Shown: positions 1 through 8,223 of the stretch, piece by piece
Numbering within the stretch: position 1 is the first letter of the stretch
Layout of the letters: every line of letters starts with the position of its first letter
From: Hyphomicrobiales bacterium
Lineage (GTDB): Bacteria; Pseudomonadota; Alphaproteobacteria; Rhizobiales; Rhizobiaceae
Direction: 5' to 3'
DNA: 41,160 nt
Assembly (NCBI GenBank): GCA_900469445.1
Contig: UBXM01000035.1
Coordinates: 43,333 to 84,492, forward strand
Made by a program: the position numbers and the translations under genes
The notes under the pieces: generated by a model
The model's database searches: none
Seen by the model: the letters and a program-made list of their open reading frames with translations, nothing else
What the model was told of the DNA's origin: nothing

Positions 1-65
1 GCAGGCGGATGAGGGGCGGACGGTGCGGCATCCGCCGGACCGGAATTGAGCAACAAGGAGAGCCT

Positions 66-959
66 TTGGACAACCGTGCCGGAGAAATGGAAGTTTTTGT
101 CCTTGCCGCCGAGCTGAAAAGCTTTTCTGCGGCCGGGAGAAAACTGAAACTGTCGCCATCGGCGGTCAGCAAGCTCGTCACCCGGCTGGAGGACCGGCTC
201 GGCACCCGGCTTGTGGTGCGCTCCACCCGCATGCTGCAGCTGACGCCGGAAGGCGAGACCTATCTTGCCCGCGCCAGCCGCATCCTGGCCGAGATCGCCG
301 ATACCGAAGAGATCGTTTCCGGCGGCGGGCGGGCGCTGCCGCGCGGCCCGTTATCGGTCAATGCCTCGGTCGGCTTCGGCGAACTCTACATTCTGCCGAT
401 GACGCGCGAATTCCAGCAGCTTTTTCCCGATGTCCAGCTCGATATCACGCTGACCGACGACACGGTCGACCTCATCCGTGAGCGTGTCGACATTGCCATC
501 CGGCATGGGCCGCTGCGCGACTCGTCTTTGATGGCGCGGAAAATCGGCCAGACCCGCCAGGTGGTGATGGCCTCGCCAGGTTATATCGCCGAACACGGCC
601 TGCCGGAAAAGCCCGCCGATCTCGACCGGCACAACTGCATCAATTTCAATTTCCTGCGTGCGGTCCAGGGCTGGCCGTTCCGCGATCCGGCGACCGGCAA
701 GATCGACATCCGCCCGGTCTCCGGCAATCTGAAAGCGTCGAGCGGTTCGATCATCCGCCAGTTCTGCGTCGATGGCCTCGGCATCGGCCGGGTCGGGCGT
801 TTTCATGTCGAGCCGGATATCCAGGCCGGCCGGCTCGTGCCGGTCCTGGAGGCGTTCAATCCCGAGGACATCGAGGAAATCCATGCCGTTTACGCCGGCC
901 ATGACCATCTGGCCGTCCGCATCCGCGCCTTCATCGATTTCCTCGCCGAGCGCTTATGA
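66..959 (+). CDS. LysR-family transcriptional regulator
   Basis: This is a DNA-binding regulator of the LysR family. The first 60 or so residues form the winged helix-turn-helix, recognisable by FVLAAELKSFSAAGRKL followed by SPSAVSKLVTRLEDRLG. The remainder is the periplasmic-binding-protein-like effector domain, seen in VDIAIRHGPL and the C-terminal GLGIGRVGRF segment. The usual family length is about 300 residues and this one has 297. I chose the TTG start at 66 because AAGGAG lies five bases upstream (55-60); an ATG at 87 is the alternative. Its target is not evident: the gene to its right converges on it, so a divergent target, if any, lies left of the window. Its stop codon (957-959) abuts and overlaps the end of the convergent acyltransferase gene by six bases. 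Confidence 0.9.
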   Translation: MDNRAGEMEVFVLAAELKSFSAAGRKLKLSPSAVSKLVTRLEDRLGTRLVVRSTRMLQLTPEGETYLARASRILAEIADTEEIVSGGGRALPRGPLSVNASVGFGELYILPMTREFQQLFPDVQLDITLTDDTVDLIRERVDIAIRHGPLRDSSLMARKIGQTRQVVMASPGYIAEHGLPEKPADLDRHNCINFNFLRAVQGWPFRDPATGKIDIRPVSGNLKASSGSIIRQFCVDGLGIGRVGRFHVEPDIQAGRLVPVLEAFNPEDIEEIHAVYAGHDHLAVRIRAFIDFLAERL

Positions 960-2000
960 CCTGACGCGGACAGGCTGCGTCTGGACCGCCATTTTCGGTG
1001 CCTGATAGATCCACCAGGCCCGCATCCTGTTGGCCCCGGCACGCAGGGCAAGCGGAACGGTCAGCGAAATGGCGATGAGAAACAGCACACCGGCATGTGC
1101 AACGCTCGCATTATGCGGCAATGCGCGTGAAAGCAGTGCGGAAAAGGCCGAGATCAGCAGCACATGGGTGACGTAGATTGGCAGCGTATTGCGTCCGATA
1201 TAGGCGATCGGATTGTGCTTCGGCCACAATTGCCCGATGCCGATCGCGACGCAGCAGCCCAGAAGCAGCCCCGACAGCGAAAGCAGGATGGCGGCCGCCC
1301 CATAATCCAGCCCGCCACCCAGCAGAGGCAACAGGCTGAGTTTCAGGATCACGAAGCTGATGGCGGCGGTGATCCCGATCACCACCGGCCGTTCTGAAAG
1401 ATTGTCGATGATCGGCTTGCCGAAATAGAGCCCGAACAGGAAGAAGGGCAGGTAGACCAGAACATTGCGGTGTACGAAGTTTCCGGGCTGTATCAACCCT
1501 GCCCAGGTCATCATCGCCAGCGCCAGCGAAATTCCGATGGCAAGCAGCCGCGCCCCGGAAAAAAGCCGCCCGATGAGAAAGAAGATGGCAAGCGCCCAGA
1601 TGAACCACAGGCCGCTTTCCGGCATGATCCACATGGTCCCGAGTTCGCGCAGCGTATCGCCTTCGGTTTTGACGATCACATTGTCCTGCACATTGCGGAA
1701 ATAAAGCCAGCGGATGAAGCTCCACAGCGCAAACAGATAGGCGAAGGTCCAGATCTGCTTGGCAAACAGCGAACGCCAGTCTCTCTTCAGCACGCCCGCT
1801 CCCAGAATGCCGGAAATGGTGAAGAACATCGGCATCCGGATCGGTGTCAGAAGTTCGTTCAGGGTCGCGGCGAATTTCGGCTCAAACCCGTTTGCCCGCA
1901 TGTAAAGTGTCGCGTGGAACACCGCGACACAGACGATTGACCCACCCTTTGCAATGTCCAGCCACTCGATCCGGGGCTTCGTTACGGAGGTTTGATTCAT
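954..2000 (-). CDS. Acyltransferase-3 family integral membrane protein
   Basis: A multi-pass membrane acyltransferase of the Acyl_transf_3 (OafA/NodX/ExoZ-like) family. The N terminus carries the characteristic IEWLDIAKGGSIVCVAVFHA segment with the conserved His in the first helix, followed by RMPMFFTISGIL. About ten hydrophobic segments follow through to the C terminus. Relatives O-acylate polysaccharides or other envelope molecules; the acceptor here cannot be read from the sequence. The ATG at 2000 has GAGGAG a few bases upstream, so the start is well supported. It stands alone, convergent with the LysR gene, and no polysaccharide cluster is visible in the window. Confidence 0.88.
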   Translation of the reverse strand: MNQTSVTKPRIEWLDIAKGGSIVCVAVFHATLYMRANGFEPKFAATLNELLTPIRMPMFFTISGILGAGVLKRDWRSLFAKQIWTFAYLFALWSFIRWLYFRNVQDNVIVKTEGDTLRELGTMWIMPESGLWFIWALAIFFLIGRLFSGARLLAIGISLALAMMTWAGLIQPGNFVHRNVLVYLPFFLFGLYFGKPIIDNLSERPVVIGITAAISFVILKLSLLPLLGGGLDYGAAAILLSLSGLLLGCCVAIGIGQLWPKHNPIAYIGRNTLPIYVTHVLLISAFSALLSRALPHNASVAHAGVLFLIAISLTVPLALRAGANRMRAWWIYQAPKMAVQTQPVRVRS

Positions 2001-2098
2001 GAACTCTCCTCGCTAGCGCGTTGGCTTACATCACAAGGATGTGACCACATTCCGTGGCGAGCATGAGGCAGAGCGGGATTTTGTCGGCTGGCGGGCGG

Positions 2099-3601
2099 TC
2101 AGGATTGTCCGGCGGCGGCGTTTCCGACGCGTTTGCCATGCCTGCCGAAGCGCTGCCGCAGGAAGCTCGACGTGCGATAACGCACGCCCGCCGGCCGCTC
2201 CGGATCGGCAATGTCGGATTCCGCGATCAGCTCCTCGTCCGCCGTCAGTTCACGCATCGGCACGGCCACCAGCCCGCGTCCGCTCTTGCCGTTGAGCGCC
2301 TCGATCGCCTTGATGATCGAGCCGCCATGCGCCGCGATCGCCTCTGAAACCTCGCTCACCTCCCGTCCCAGATGTTCGGCCATCAGGTCGTTGCGCGTGG
2401 CGATGATCTTTTCCGTCAGCAGCGCCTGTCCTTCGGACGCCTCGAGGATCAGGTCGCATTCGGTATCGTAGCCCATCGACCGGTTGTTGAGATTGGCCGA
2501 GCCGATCTTCACGATCCGGTCGTCGGCAAACATCATCTTGGCATGGACATAGATCGGCGTGCGCGCCGCGTTGACGGGATAATAGAGCCGGAACCGGTCA
2601 TGGATGTCGGCATCCTGCACCAGTTTCATCAGCCGGATACGGGCGCTGTCCATCGCCTTGGCTTCCAGATATCCCTCGCAGCCTTCAGGGTTGATCAGCA
2701 CGATCTCCGGCCCGTCCGGCTCCTTCAGCCGTTCGGCCATCGCTTCGGCAATCCGGCGCGAGGCGAAATACTGGCTTTCGACATAGAGCGTCTTTTTCAC
2801 CGCCGCGATGATGGCAAGCTTGGCGGTCTCGATTTCGACGATCTGCTTGCGCTCGTCATATTCCGGCGCCGTGCGGGCAATACCGATGGAGATGTCGCGA
2901 AAGCCGACCTCCAGCTCCTCCGGCCACGGCGTCTCGTCGCCGGAAGCTGCCTCCGGCGACAGGTCCTCACCGGTTGCCAGTCTCCAGCGGTTGCGGGCGA
3001 CTTCGCCGAGCGCCTTCGCCGCCTCGCCGGAAAGGCAGGTCGTCGCGTCATGCCACGGCCCCTGCGCAAACCCCATCGGTGATTTCCGCAAGGGCTCCTT
3101 GTCGGTATGATCGCGCGTATCCCAGCGTCCGACCGTCATGTCGATCCCGCCGCAGAATGCCACTTGATCGTCGATCACCAGAAGCTTCATGTGGTGCGAT
3201 GAAATCGACGGATGCGCCCCGTCGAGCTTCAGGTGGATGCGTTTGTCGAACATCCATTTCAGGATGTAGAACGGCGTCTCGCCACGGGTGATCGAGTTGA
3301 GCAACCCGATATCCCATTTGAGAATGCGGATATCGAGATCTTCGTTGCGCTCTGCCAGTGCGTTGAGGAACTTGCCCAGCTGATCCGGCAGTTGGTCTTT
3401 CTTTTTCCTGTCGTCGCCATTGCCCGGGATGAGGTCGATCCGCGTGTCGAAATCCCAGCCTACCAGATAGATCGAGCGTCTTGCCTTGGACATGGCGCTT
3501 TTGGCGTGACGGAAGAAATCCGCGGCGTCGATGATAATGGAAAGCCGGTCTGCCTTTGCGATCCGCCAGCAGGTCTCGCCTTCCTTCAATATGCTCTTCA
3601 T
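2099..3601 (-). CDS. Phospholipase D-family phosphodiesterase (two HKD motifs)
   Basis: A 500-residue protein of the phospholipase D superfamily with two complete HxKxxxxD motifs. The first is HMKLLVID (H137, K139, D144) and the second is HAKMMFAD (H353, K355, D360), the second followed by IGSANLNNRSMGYDTE. The two halves form one active site that hydrolyses or transfers phosphodiesters. The family includes cardiolipin synthases and phospholipases D. There is no N-terminal membrane anchor of the type seen in Cls proteins, and SIYLVGWDFDTRIDL near the start is typical of the longer PLD-like enzymes. A lipid substrate is therefore likely but unproven. It lies 84 bases downstream of a small membrane-protein gene on the same strand and may be cotranscribed with it. 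Confidence 0.88.
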   Translation of the reverse strand: MKSILKEGETCWRIAKADRLSIIIDAADFFRHAKSAMSKARRSIYLVGWDFDTRIDLIPGNGDDRKKKDQLPDQLGKFLNALAERNEDLDIRILKWDIGLLNSITRGETPFYILKWMFDKRIHLKLDGAHPSISSHHMKLLVIDDQVAFCGGIDMTVGRWDTRDHTDKEPLRKSPMGFAQGPWHDATTCLSGEAAKALGEVARNRWRLATGEDLSPEAASGDETPWPEELEVGFRDISIGIARTAPEYDERKQIVEIETAKLAIIAAVKKTLYVESQYFASRRIAEAMAERLKEPDGPEIVLINPEGCEGYLEAKAMDSARIRLMKLVQDADIHDRFRLYYPVNAARTPIYVHAKMMFADDRIVKIGSANLNNRSMGYDTECDLILEASEGQALLTEKIIATRNDLMAEHLGREVSEVSEAIAAHGGSIIKAIEALNGKSGRGLVAVPMRELTADEELIAESDIADPERPAGVRYRTSSFLRQRFGRHGKRVGNAAAGQS

Positions 3602-3685
3602 CGACTTTGCGGTCCGTCGTCCATTGATGTCGACGGGGCATATAGGGCGGTTACGCGAGCCTTCTATGGGATATTCGGGGCGGTT

Positions 3686-3868
3686 TTAATCTTTCCGCCG
3701 GCTGGAAAAGGCGATGGCAGCTAGAAGCAAGGGCCACGCGGCCGAAAGGGCCAATCCTGAAAACCGTGCCGCCGTCCAGGGAAGGTTGCGCAATACACCT
3801 TCGACAAACGTGATGACGAAAAATATCTTCGCGATCAGCAGGTAGAGGATGAGGGCCGTCGTCGTCAT
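3686..3868 (-). CDS. Small two-helix membrane protein, unknown function
   Basis: This encodes a 60-residue protein with two hydrophobic segments, at residues 4-22 (ALILYLLIAKIFFVITFVEG) and about 36-53, ending in a basic tail SSRRKD. I do not recognise a family. It precedes the PLD-family gene on the same strand, so it may be its cotranscribed partner. The ATG at 3868 overlaps the stop of a possible 27-codon upstream frame (see the inverted repeat at 3892-3948). No strong ribosome binding site is visible, so a leaderless or coupled start is possible. Confidence is moderate because of the small size. Confidence 0.5.
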   Translation of the reverse strand: MTTTALILYLLIAKIFFVITFVEGVLRNLPWTAARFSGLALSAAWPLLLAAIAFSSRRKD

Positions 3869-3891
3869 TCGTATTCTCTTTTCGGTTCCAT

Positions 3892-3948
3892 ATGGCTGGC
3901 TCTCTCGTGGAGTGCCCCCGAAAAAGGTTTGTCGAGCGAGCCAGCCAT
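3892..3948. repeat. Long imperfect inverted repeat upstream of the small membrane protein gene
   Basis: Arms at 3892-3907 and 3933-3948 pair at 15 of 16 positions around a 25-base loop. The core is the perfect 11-base match ATGGCTGGCTC/GAGCCAGCCAT. On the minus strand the repeat spans most of a 27-codon open frame (3865-3948) whose TGA overlaps the next gene's ATG as ATGA. It could be a leader hairpin, a regulator site or a short leader peptide; nothing in the sequence decides between these. Confidence 0.5.
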
Positions 3949-4056
3949 GTCGACATGGAGGCTGACAAGGCCCCCACCGCTTTCAAGCATGATCGATGGG
4001 CAAGGTCTTCACCCATTTGAGGGAGAAACGCGCGGGATCTGGGGTTGCTTTACCGG

Positions 4057-4818
4057 TTAACCGAGACGAGCGGCCATGTCGGTTGACGACGCAGCGCCAT
4101 GCATCGCCTCGACCTCTTTCGCCACCAGTTCCTGCAGCCGCCAGAGATTGCGGTCGCGAATGCCGAATTCGGCCAGATGCACCACGGTATTGTAGAGATA
4201 TTCCGCACAGGAACCACGATGCCCGCAGGCGCGTGCCAGAATGGGCGCCACCTCTTCGAGCGGCAGCAGCGGCCGCACGATGCGCGGACTGTCCCCGCCC
4301 GCCCAGAATGTCAGCGCCGGGATCGTATCGCCGTCCTCCGTCCTGACCGGCAGGAAGCGGAAGGTCGTCAGGCTGTCCTTGTTGCTGAGTTCACGCCGGA
4401 GCGCCTTTTCGATCTGATCGCGCTTGTCGTGATCGGCCACCCGATAGATCACCCCGTCGCAGCGCCCGCCGCGCGACAGCATCATCATCAGCCCCGGCTG
4501 GGCGGGCGAACCGCGCCCGCGTTCGATGCGTAGCGAAAACGACCGATGCCAGCCATAGGCCGTGGCGCGCTGACAGGCGACAGAATCGAATCCGGGTTTC
4601 CAGATCAGCGAGCCATAAGCGAAGATCCACAACGGTTCGTCGCCGGTTTCCTCCATCAGCCGCTCGGTCAGCGCGGCATAGTCGTCATCCTCAAGCGGTG
4701 TCCAGGCTGCGGGCATGCCCGGATCCGCTTCCTCGCGAAAGCAGAGATCGACCATCTGCTGGGTCAGCGACATTGGAGACGATTTGGGCATGGTTTTCGC
4801 GGGTATAGATACAATCAT
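4057..4818 (-). CDS. ChaC-type gamma-glutamylcyclotransferase
   Basis: A cytosolic enzyme of the ChaC branch of the gamma-glutamylcyclotransferase superfamily, which cleaves glutathione (or gamma-glutamyl peptides) to 5-oxoproline and Cys-Gly. The signature WIFAYGSLIWKPGF forms the substrate-binding loop. It is followed by GWHRSFSL, then the RGSPAQPGLMMML and VIYRV segments typical of bacterial ChaC-like proteins. At 253 residues it is slightly longer than the compact core, the extra length being an N-terminal extension (to about residue 50). Three ATGs compete for the start (4818, 4791, 4773), none with a clear ribosome binding site. No chaA or other transporter gene is adjacent. Confidence 0.85.
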   Translation of the reverse strand: MIVSIPAKTMPKSSPMSLTQQMVDLCFREEADPGMPAAWTPLEDDDYAALTERLMEETGDEPLWIFAYGSLIWKPGFDSVACQRATAYGWHRSFSLRIERGRGSPAQPGLMMMLSRGGRCDGVIYRVADHDKRDQIEKALRRELSNKDSLTTFRFLPVRTEDGDTIPALTFWAGGDSPRIVRPLLPLEEVAPILARACGHRGSCAEYLYNTVVHLAEFGIRDRNLWRLQELVAKEVEAMHGAASSTDMAARLG

Positions 4819-4978
4819 AGTGGTAGACGAAGCCGAAATTGCGCCGCCTTGACCGGGCTGTCAACGTATCGCCGTCCCAAGTTTATACGTTTTGCCGCAT
4901 AGACGCCCGATTGTTTTGGTGAAAGATCACGGATCGTGTCGATCCGACATGAAGCCGTGAACGAAATGAAGAGGTGCT

Positions 4979-5161
4979 GTGTTGCGTTGGCTGTTTATCC
5001 TTGTTCTTGGCCTGCTGGTCGCCTGCGTTCTGAGCATCATCTGGATGAATGATGCCAATCGCTTTCCGGCTGGCGGGCAATTGCAGGGAGGTCAGATCGG
5101 CGAACAGAACCCGCTGACCGGCCAGCCGCCGACGCCCAGCCGGCCCGCCACCAATCCCTGA
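4979..5161 (+). CDS. Small secreted or membrane-anchored protein
   Basis: A 60-residue protein beginning at GTG 4979, with GAAGAGG five bases upstream. The N terminus is a hydrophobic segment (LRWLFILVLGLLVACVLSII) and the rest is a short Gly/Gln/Pro-rich tail ending PTPSRPATNP. LVAC at residues 13-16 fits a lipobox, which would make it a small lipoprotein, but the helix continues past the Cys, so a plain single-pass anchor is equally possible. I do not recognise a family. It is followed, after 123 bases, by the aminotransferase gene on the same strand. Confidence 0.5.
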   Translation: MLRWLFILVLGLLVACVLSIIWMNDANRFPAGGQLQGGQIGEQNPLTGQPPTPSRPATNP

Positions 5162-5284
5162 ACATGGTCTAGGGATGTGAACTATCAATTCTTGTGATGT
5201 TTCATCTGAGATTATCGCTTGACCTTCTGACGCCGGAAGCCTTCATTCGCCGCACTTTTCGTGCCTGCTTTGAAGGAGACTACC

Positions 5285-6172
5285 ATGGCCGTCGATACAT
5301 CCCCCCGCTCAACCACCTGGACCTATGTTGACGGGGAATGGCTGGATGGCAATCCGAAGCTCATCGGCCCCACCTCGCATGCCATGTGGCTGGCCTCGAC
5401 CGTGTTCGATGGCGCTCGCTGGTTCGACGGCATCGCGCCCGATCTCGATCTGCATTGCCAGCGCATCAACCGCTCTGCCGTCAACATGGGCATGAAGCCG
5501 ACGATGACGCCGGAACAGATCGAAGCGCTCGCGCTCGAAGGCGTCAAGAAGTTCGACGGCAAGACGGCGATCTACATCAAGCCGATGTACTGGGCCGAAC
5601 ACGGCACGTCCTATAGCGTCGTGGCGCCGGATGCCGAATCGACCCGTTTCGCGCTTTGCCTTTTCGAAGCGCCGATGGGCACTGCGAAGCCGTCCTCGCT
5701 CACCGTCTCGCCCTTCCGCCGCCCGAGCCCGGAAGTCGCCATGACGATTGCCAAGGCCGGAAGCCTTTATCCCAATAGCGGCCGCATGATCATCGAGGCC
5801 CGCAACCGCGGCTTCGACAACGCGCTCGCCCGCGACATGAACGGCAATGTCGCCGAAACCGCATCCTCCAACATCTTCATGGTCAAGGACGGCGTGGTCC
5901 TGACGCCGATCGCCAACGGCACATTCCTCGCCGGCATCACCCGCGCGCGCGTCATCGGCCTGCTGCGCGAAGCCGGTTTCGATGTGCGCGAAGTGACGCT
6001 GACCGTCGAGGATTTCGACAAGGCCGACGAGATCTTCACCTCCGGCAACTATTCCAAGATCGTGCCGGTCACGAAGTTCGAGGAACGGTCGCTGCAGGAA
6101 GGCCCCGTCACCCGCAAGGCCCTGGAACTCTACATGGACTGGGCTCGCTCCGGCGGCCGCAACGACGCCTGA
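5285..6172 (+). CDS. ilvE: Branched-chain amino acid aminotransferase (class IV)
   Basis: A pyridoxal-phosphate enzyme of fold type IV that interconverts branched-chain amino acids and their 2-oxo acids. The Schiff-base lysine is expected at K157 in MTIAKAGSLYPNS. The cofactor-phosphate region is represented by GNVAETASSNIFMV (E191) and the later FTSGNYSKIVPV. The 295-residue length matches the IlvE/DAT family. The ATG at 5285 has GAAGGAG about six bases upstream; an upstream in-frame start at 5261 lacks one. D-amino-acid aminotransferase and aminodeoxychorismate lyase share this fold, so the exact substrate is inferred. A strong terminator follows at once, so the gene is probably monocistronic. 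Confidence 0.85.
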   Translation: MAVDTSPRSTTWTYVDGEWLDGNPKLIGPTSHAMWLASTVFDGARWFDGIAPDLDLHCQRINRSAVNMGMKPTMTPEQIEALALEGVKKFDGKTAIYIKPMYWAEHGTSYSVVAPDAESTRFALCLFEAPMGTAKPSSLTVSPFRRPSPEVAMTIAKAGSLYPNSGRMIIEARNRGFDNALARDMNGNVAETASSNIFMVKDGVVLTPIANGTFLAGITRARVIGLLREAGFDVREVTLTVEDFDKADEIFTSGNYSKIVPVTKFEERSLQEGPVTRKALELYMDWARSGGRNDA

Positions 6173-6188
6173 TCCCGACTGAAAATCA

Positions 6189-6228
6189 GCAACGCTCGGA
6201 AAGCAATCCGAGCGTTGCGCCGCTTTTT
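6189..6228 (+). terminator. Intrinsic terminator after ilvE
   Basis: A perfect 12-base-pair stem, GCAACGCTCGGA (6189-6200) with TCCGAGCGTTGC (6207-6218), closes a six-base loop and is followed by GCCGC and a run of five T (6224-6228). It starts 17 bases past the ilvE stop. Confidence 0.9.
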
Positions 6229-6417
6229 AGTGATGATGCATAAATGGTACAAAGTATTATATAGTCGTTTTTAATGGCTTTGATCGATTGTCTTGGGCAC
6301 CCAGAAGTATATGTTGAATTGATCTAATTTTTGCCGCAAAACCGCAAAAATATGCAGGCCTAGTCAAGGAATATCTGCATCTCTCTCCGGGGCGTTTCAC
6401 CCGCACAAGGAGTGGCA

Positions 6418-7401
6418 ATGTCAGTAGACGCATCCCCATCGACTGTCTCGCAACCCACCAATCTTGAGGCTGTCGCCCGCAATGGCAGTCGTTTTCGCCG
6501 AATGGCGGTCCGTATTCCAACCTATCTGGCAGATGTGAGGGAGAACCCGGCCTGGTTGCCGATGTTCATGCTCGCCAGAACCATGCCGGGCCGCCGTCTC
6601 CATTGGGCACTGTCTGCCAAATACAAACCGTCACAGGGTCAGCAGGATTCCATGTTCGGTCCGCTGGACGCATCCGCAGTGGCGGATGCCCTGAGCAGCG
6701 ACGGCATCTTCACCGGCCTTCAGATGCCGGCTCGGATCCAGCAGGAAATCGGCAACTTTGCCCGGACGGTACCCTGTTTCGGCAATTTCGACCGGTCTCT
6801 CGAGTTCGTCGCCCCCCGTCATCGCGAAGCCGAGGCGAGGTTCGACCGTTCGCTGCTGAGCGGTCATTTCTTCGAACGCTCGATGAGAAGCCCCGGCGTC
6901 CGCGCCATTCAGGCCGATCCCCTGCTGATCGATATTGCGCGGCGTTATCTCGGTGCCGGCGCGCGGCTCATCACCACCCGCATCTGGTGGAGCTTTCCGA
7001 CCTCGGGGGCGAGTGAAGCCGACCGGAGCCTCGCCTCGCTCGACAAGTTCCATTTCGACCTCGACGACTGGCGGATGCTAAAATTCTTCTTCAACCTCGT
7101 CGATGTGGACGAGGGGACCGGCCCGCATGTCTTCGTCAAGGGCAGCCATAACCGCCGCAAGGCCAGGCACCAATACACGCTTCTCGTCGGTCACCCGGCG
7201 GATGATGTGCTGGATTATTACGGCGCCGATCAGGCCGTGACGCTGACCGGCCCTGCGGGATCCGGCTTCGTCGAAGACCCTTTCGGCTTCCATATGGGCA
7301 CCGTGCCGGTAACCAAGCCACGGCTGATGATGGAAGTCGGTTTCGGCGTCTCAAGACCGTCCCGCCGCCGCTTCTACGGCGAGCCGGTCCTCCGGAAGTA
7401 G
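6418..7401 (+). CDS. Phytanoyl-CoA dioxygenase-like Fe(II)/2-oxoglutarate oxygenase
   Basis: A 327-residue protein whose C-terminal half has the full metal and co-substrate signature of the PhyH family. HxD is at H212/D214 in DKFHFDLDDW, the distal His is H292 in FGFHMGTVP, and the 2-oxoglutarate-binding Arg is R302, ten residues later. GTGPHVFVKGSHNRRK (234-249) matches the usual 'GP..yvpGSH' strand. Such enzymes hydroxylate small molecules or lipids in the cytosol. The N-terminal 150 residues are less conserved, and the substrate is unknown. The start at ATG 6418 is supported by AAGGAG (6407-6412); the GTG at 6412 overlaps that site. No biosynthetic neighbours indicate a pathway. Confidence 0.8.
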   Translation: MSVDASPSTVSQPTNLEAVARNGSRFRRMAVRIPTYLADVRENPAWLPMFMLARTMPGRRLHWALSAKYKPSQGQQDSMFGPLDASAVADALSSDGIFTGLQMPARIQQEIGNFARTVPCFGNFDRSLEFVAPRHREAEARFDRSLLSGHFFERSMRSPGVRAIQADPLLIDIARRYLGAGARLITTRIWWSFPTSGASEADRSLASLDKFHFDLDDWRMLKFFFNLVDVDEGTGPHVFVKGSHNRRKARHQYTLLVGHPADDVLDYYGADQAVTLTGPAGSGFVEDPFGFHMGTVPVTKPRLMMEVGFGVSRPSRRRFYGEPVLRK

Positions 7402-7409
7402 GATCCGGC

Positions 7410-8027
7410 TCAGTTTCTGGCGATCGTCTCCAGAAAATCGGCTGCGCGGTCTGCGCCGCCGATGGAGATCGTGTGGCCGAGGCCTGGCTCGATGATGGTC
7501 TCGACGGAGACGCCGGCTGTCTTCAGCTCCGTCTCGGCCTTCTCGGTTTCCCAGGACGGAATGACCGGGTCCGACGTGCCATGCACCAGCAGCACCTTGG
7601 TCTCGAGCGAAGGCGTCAGCGGATGTTCGGTCGCAAGCCGGCCGGAAAAGCCGACGACGGCTGCAACCGGCCAGCGGCCGCTGGCAACCGCATCCAGCGA
7701 CATGATCGTGCCCTGCGAGAAGCCGACGAACACGACCCGGTCGAGCCGGCCGGTGAAGCCGTTTTCCTCGATGATGTCGGTAATCAGGGTGTCGAAGGCC
7801 GGCCGTGCCGCGGTGATGCGGGCAGGGCGGTTTTCCTCGGTCACGCCGGCAACGCTGAACCACTGGTAGCCCGCACCGAAATTCGAAGCTTCCGGCGCGT
7901 CGGGCGAAACGAACACCGCGTCCGGCAGGCGCGCCTTCCAGCTTTCACCGAGCGGCGCAAGATCGGCGCCATTGGAGCCGACACCATGAAGCAGGATGAC
8001 AAGGAGGGAATTCTGCAAAACCGTCAT
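7410..8027 (-). CDS. Alpha/beta-hydrolase esterase (carboxylesterase/phospholipase family)
   Basis: A 205-residue serine hydrolase of the Abhydrolase_2 (phospholipase/carboxylesterase) family. The nucleophile elbow is GFSQG (S104), the acid is D153 in HGTSDPVIP and the base is H185 in GLGHTIS. The oxyanion region ILLHGVGSNGADL lies near the N terminus. The protein is all catalytic domain with no signal peptide, so it is likely cytosolic and acts on small esters. It is transcribed towards the PhyH-like gene, and the two ends are only eight bases apart. About 200 bases separate it from the GGDEF-EAL gene upstream, in which I see no further gene. Confidence 0.85.
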   Translation of the reverse strand: MTVLQNSLLVILLHGVGSNGADLAPLGESWKARLPDAVFVSPDAPEASNFGAGYQWFSVAGVTEENRPARITAARPAFDTLITDIIEENGFTGRLDRVVFVGFSQGTIMSLDAVASGRWPVAAVVGFSGRLATEHPLTPSLETKVLLVHGTSDPVIPSWETEKAETELKTAGVSVETIIEPGLGHTISIGGADRAADFLETIARN

Positions 8028-8223
8028 GACAATACCTTATGCGCAATGGAGGCGGATTGTCCGCATCATACGGATCTTCCGTCTAAGACAGGAATCGGAG
8101 GGGCACCAGGCCATGGGCAGTGACCGCTCCGTTCACCGATAACGCATTTACAAGACAGTCGGTTCGCCGGGATTGGACGATCTCGCGCCGGTTTCTCGAA
8201 AGTGGCTGCCGGTTTGACCCGGT

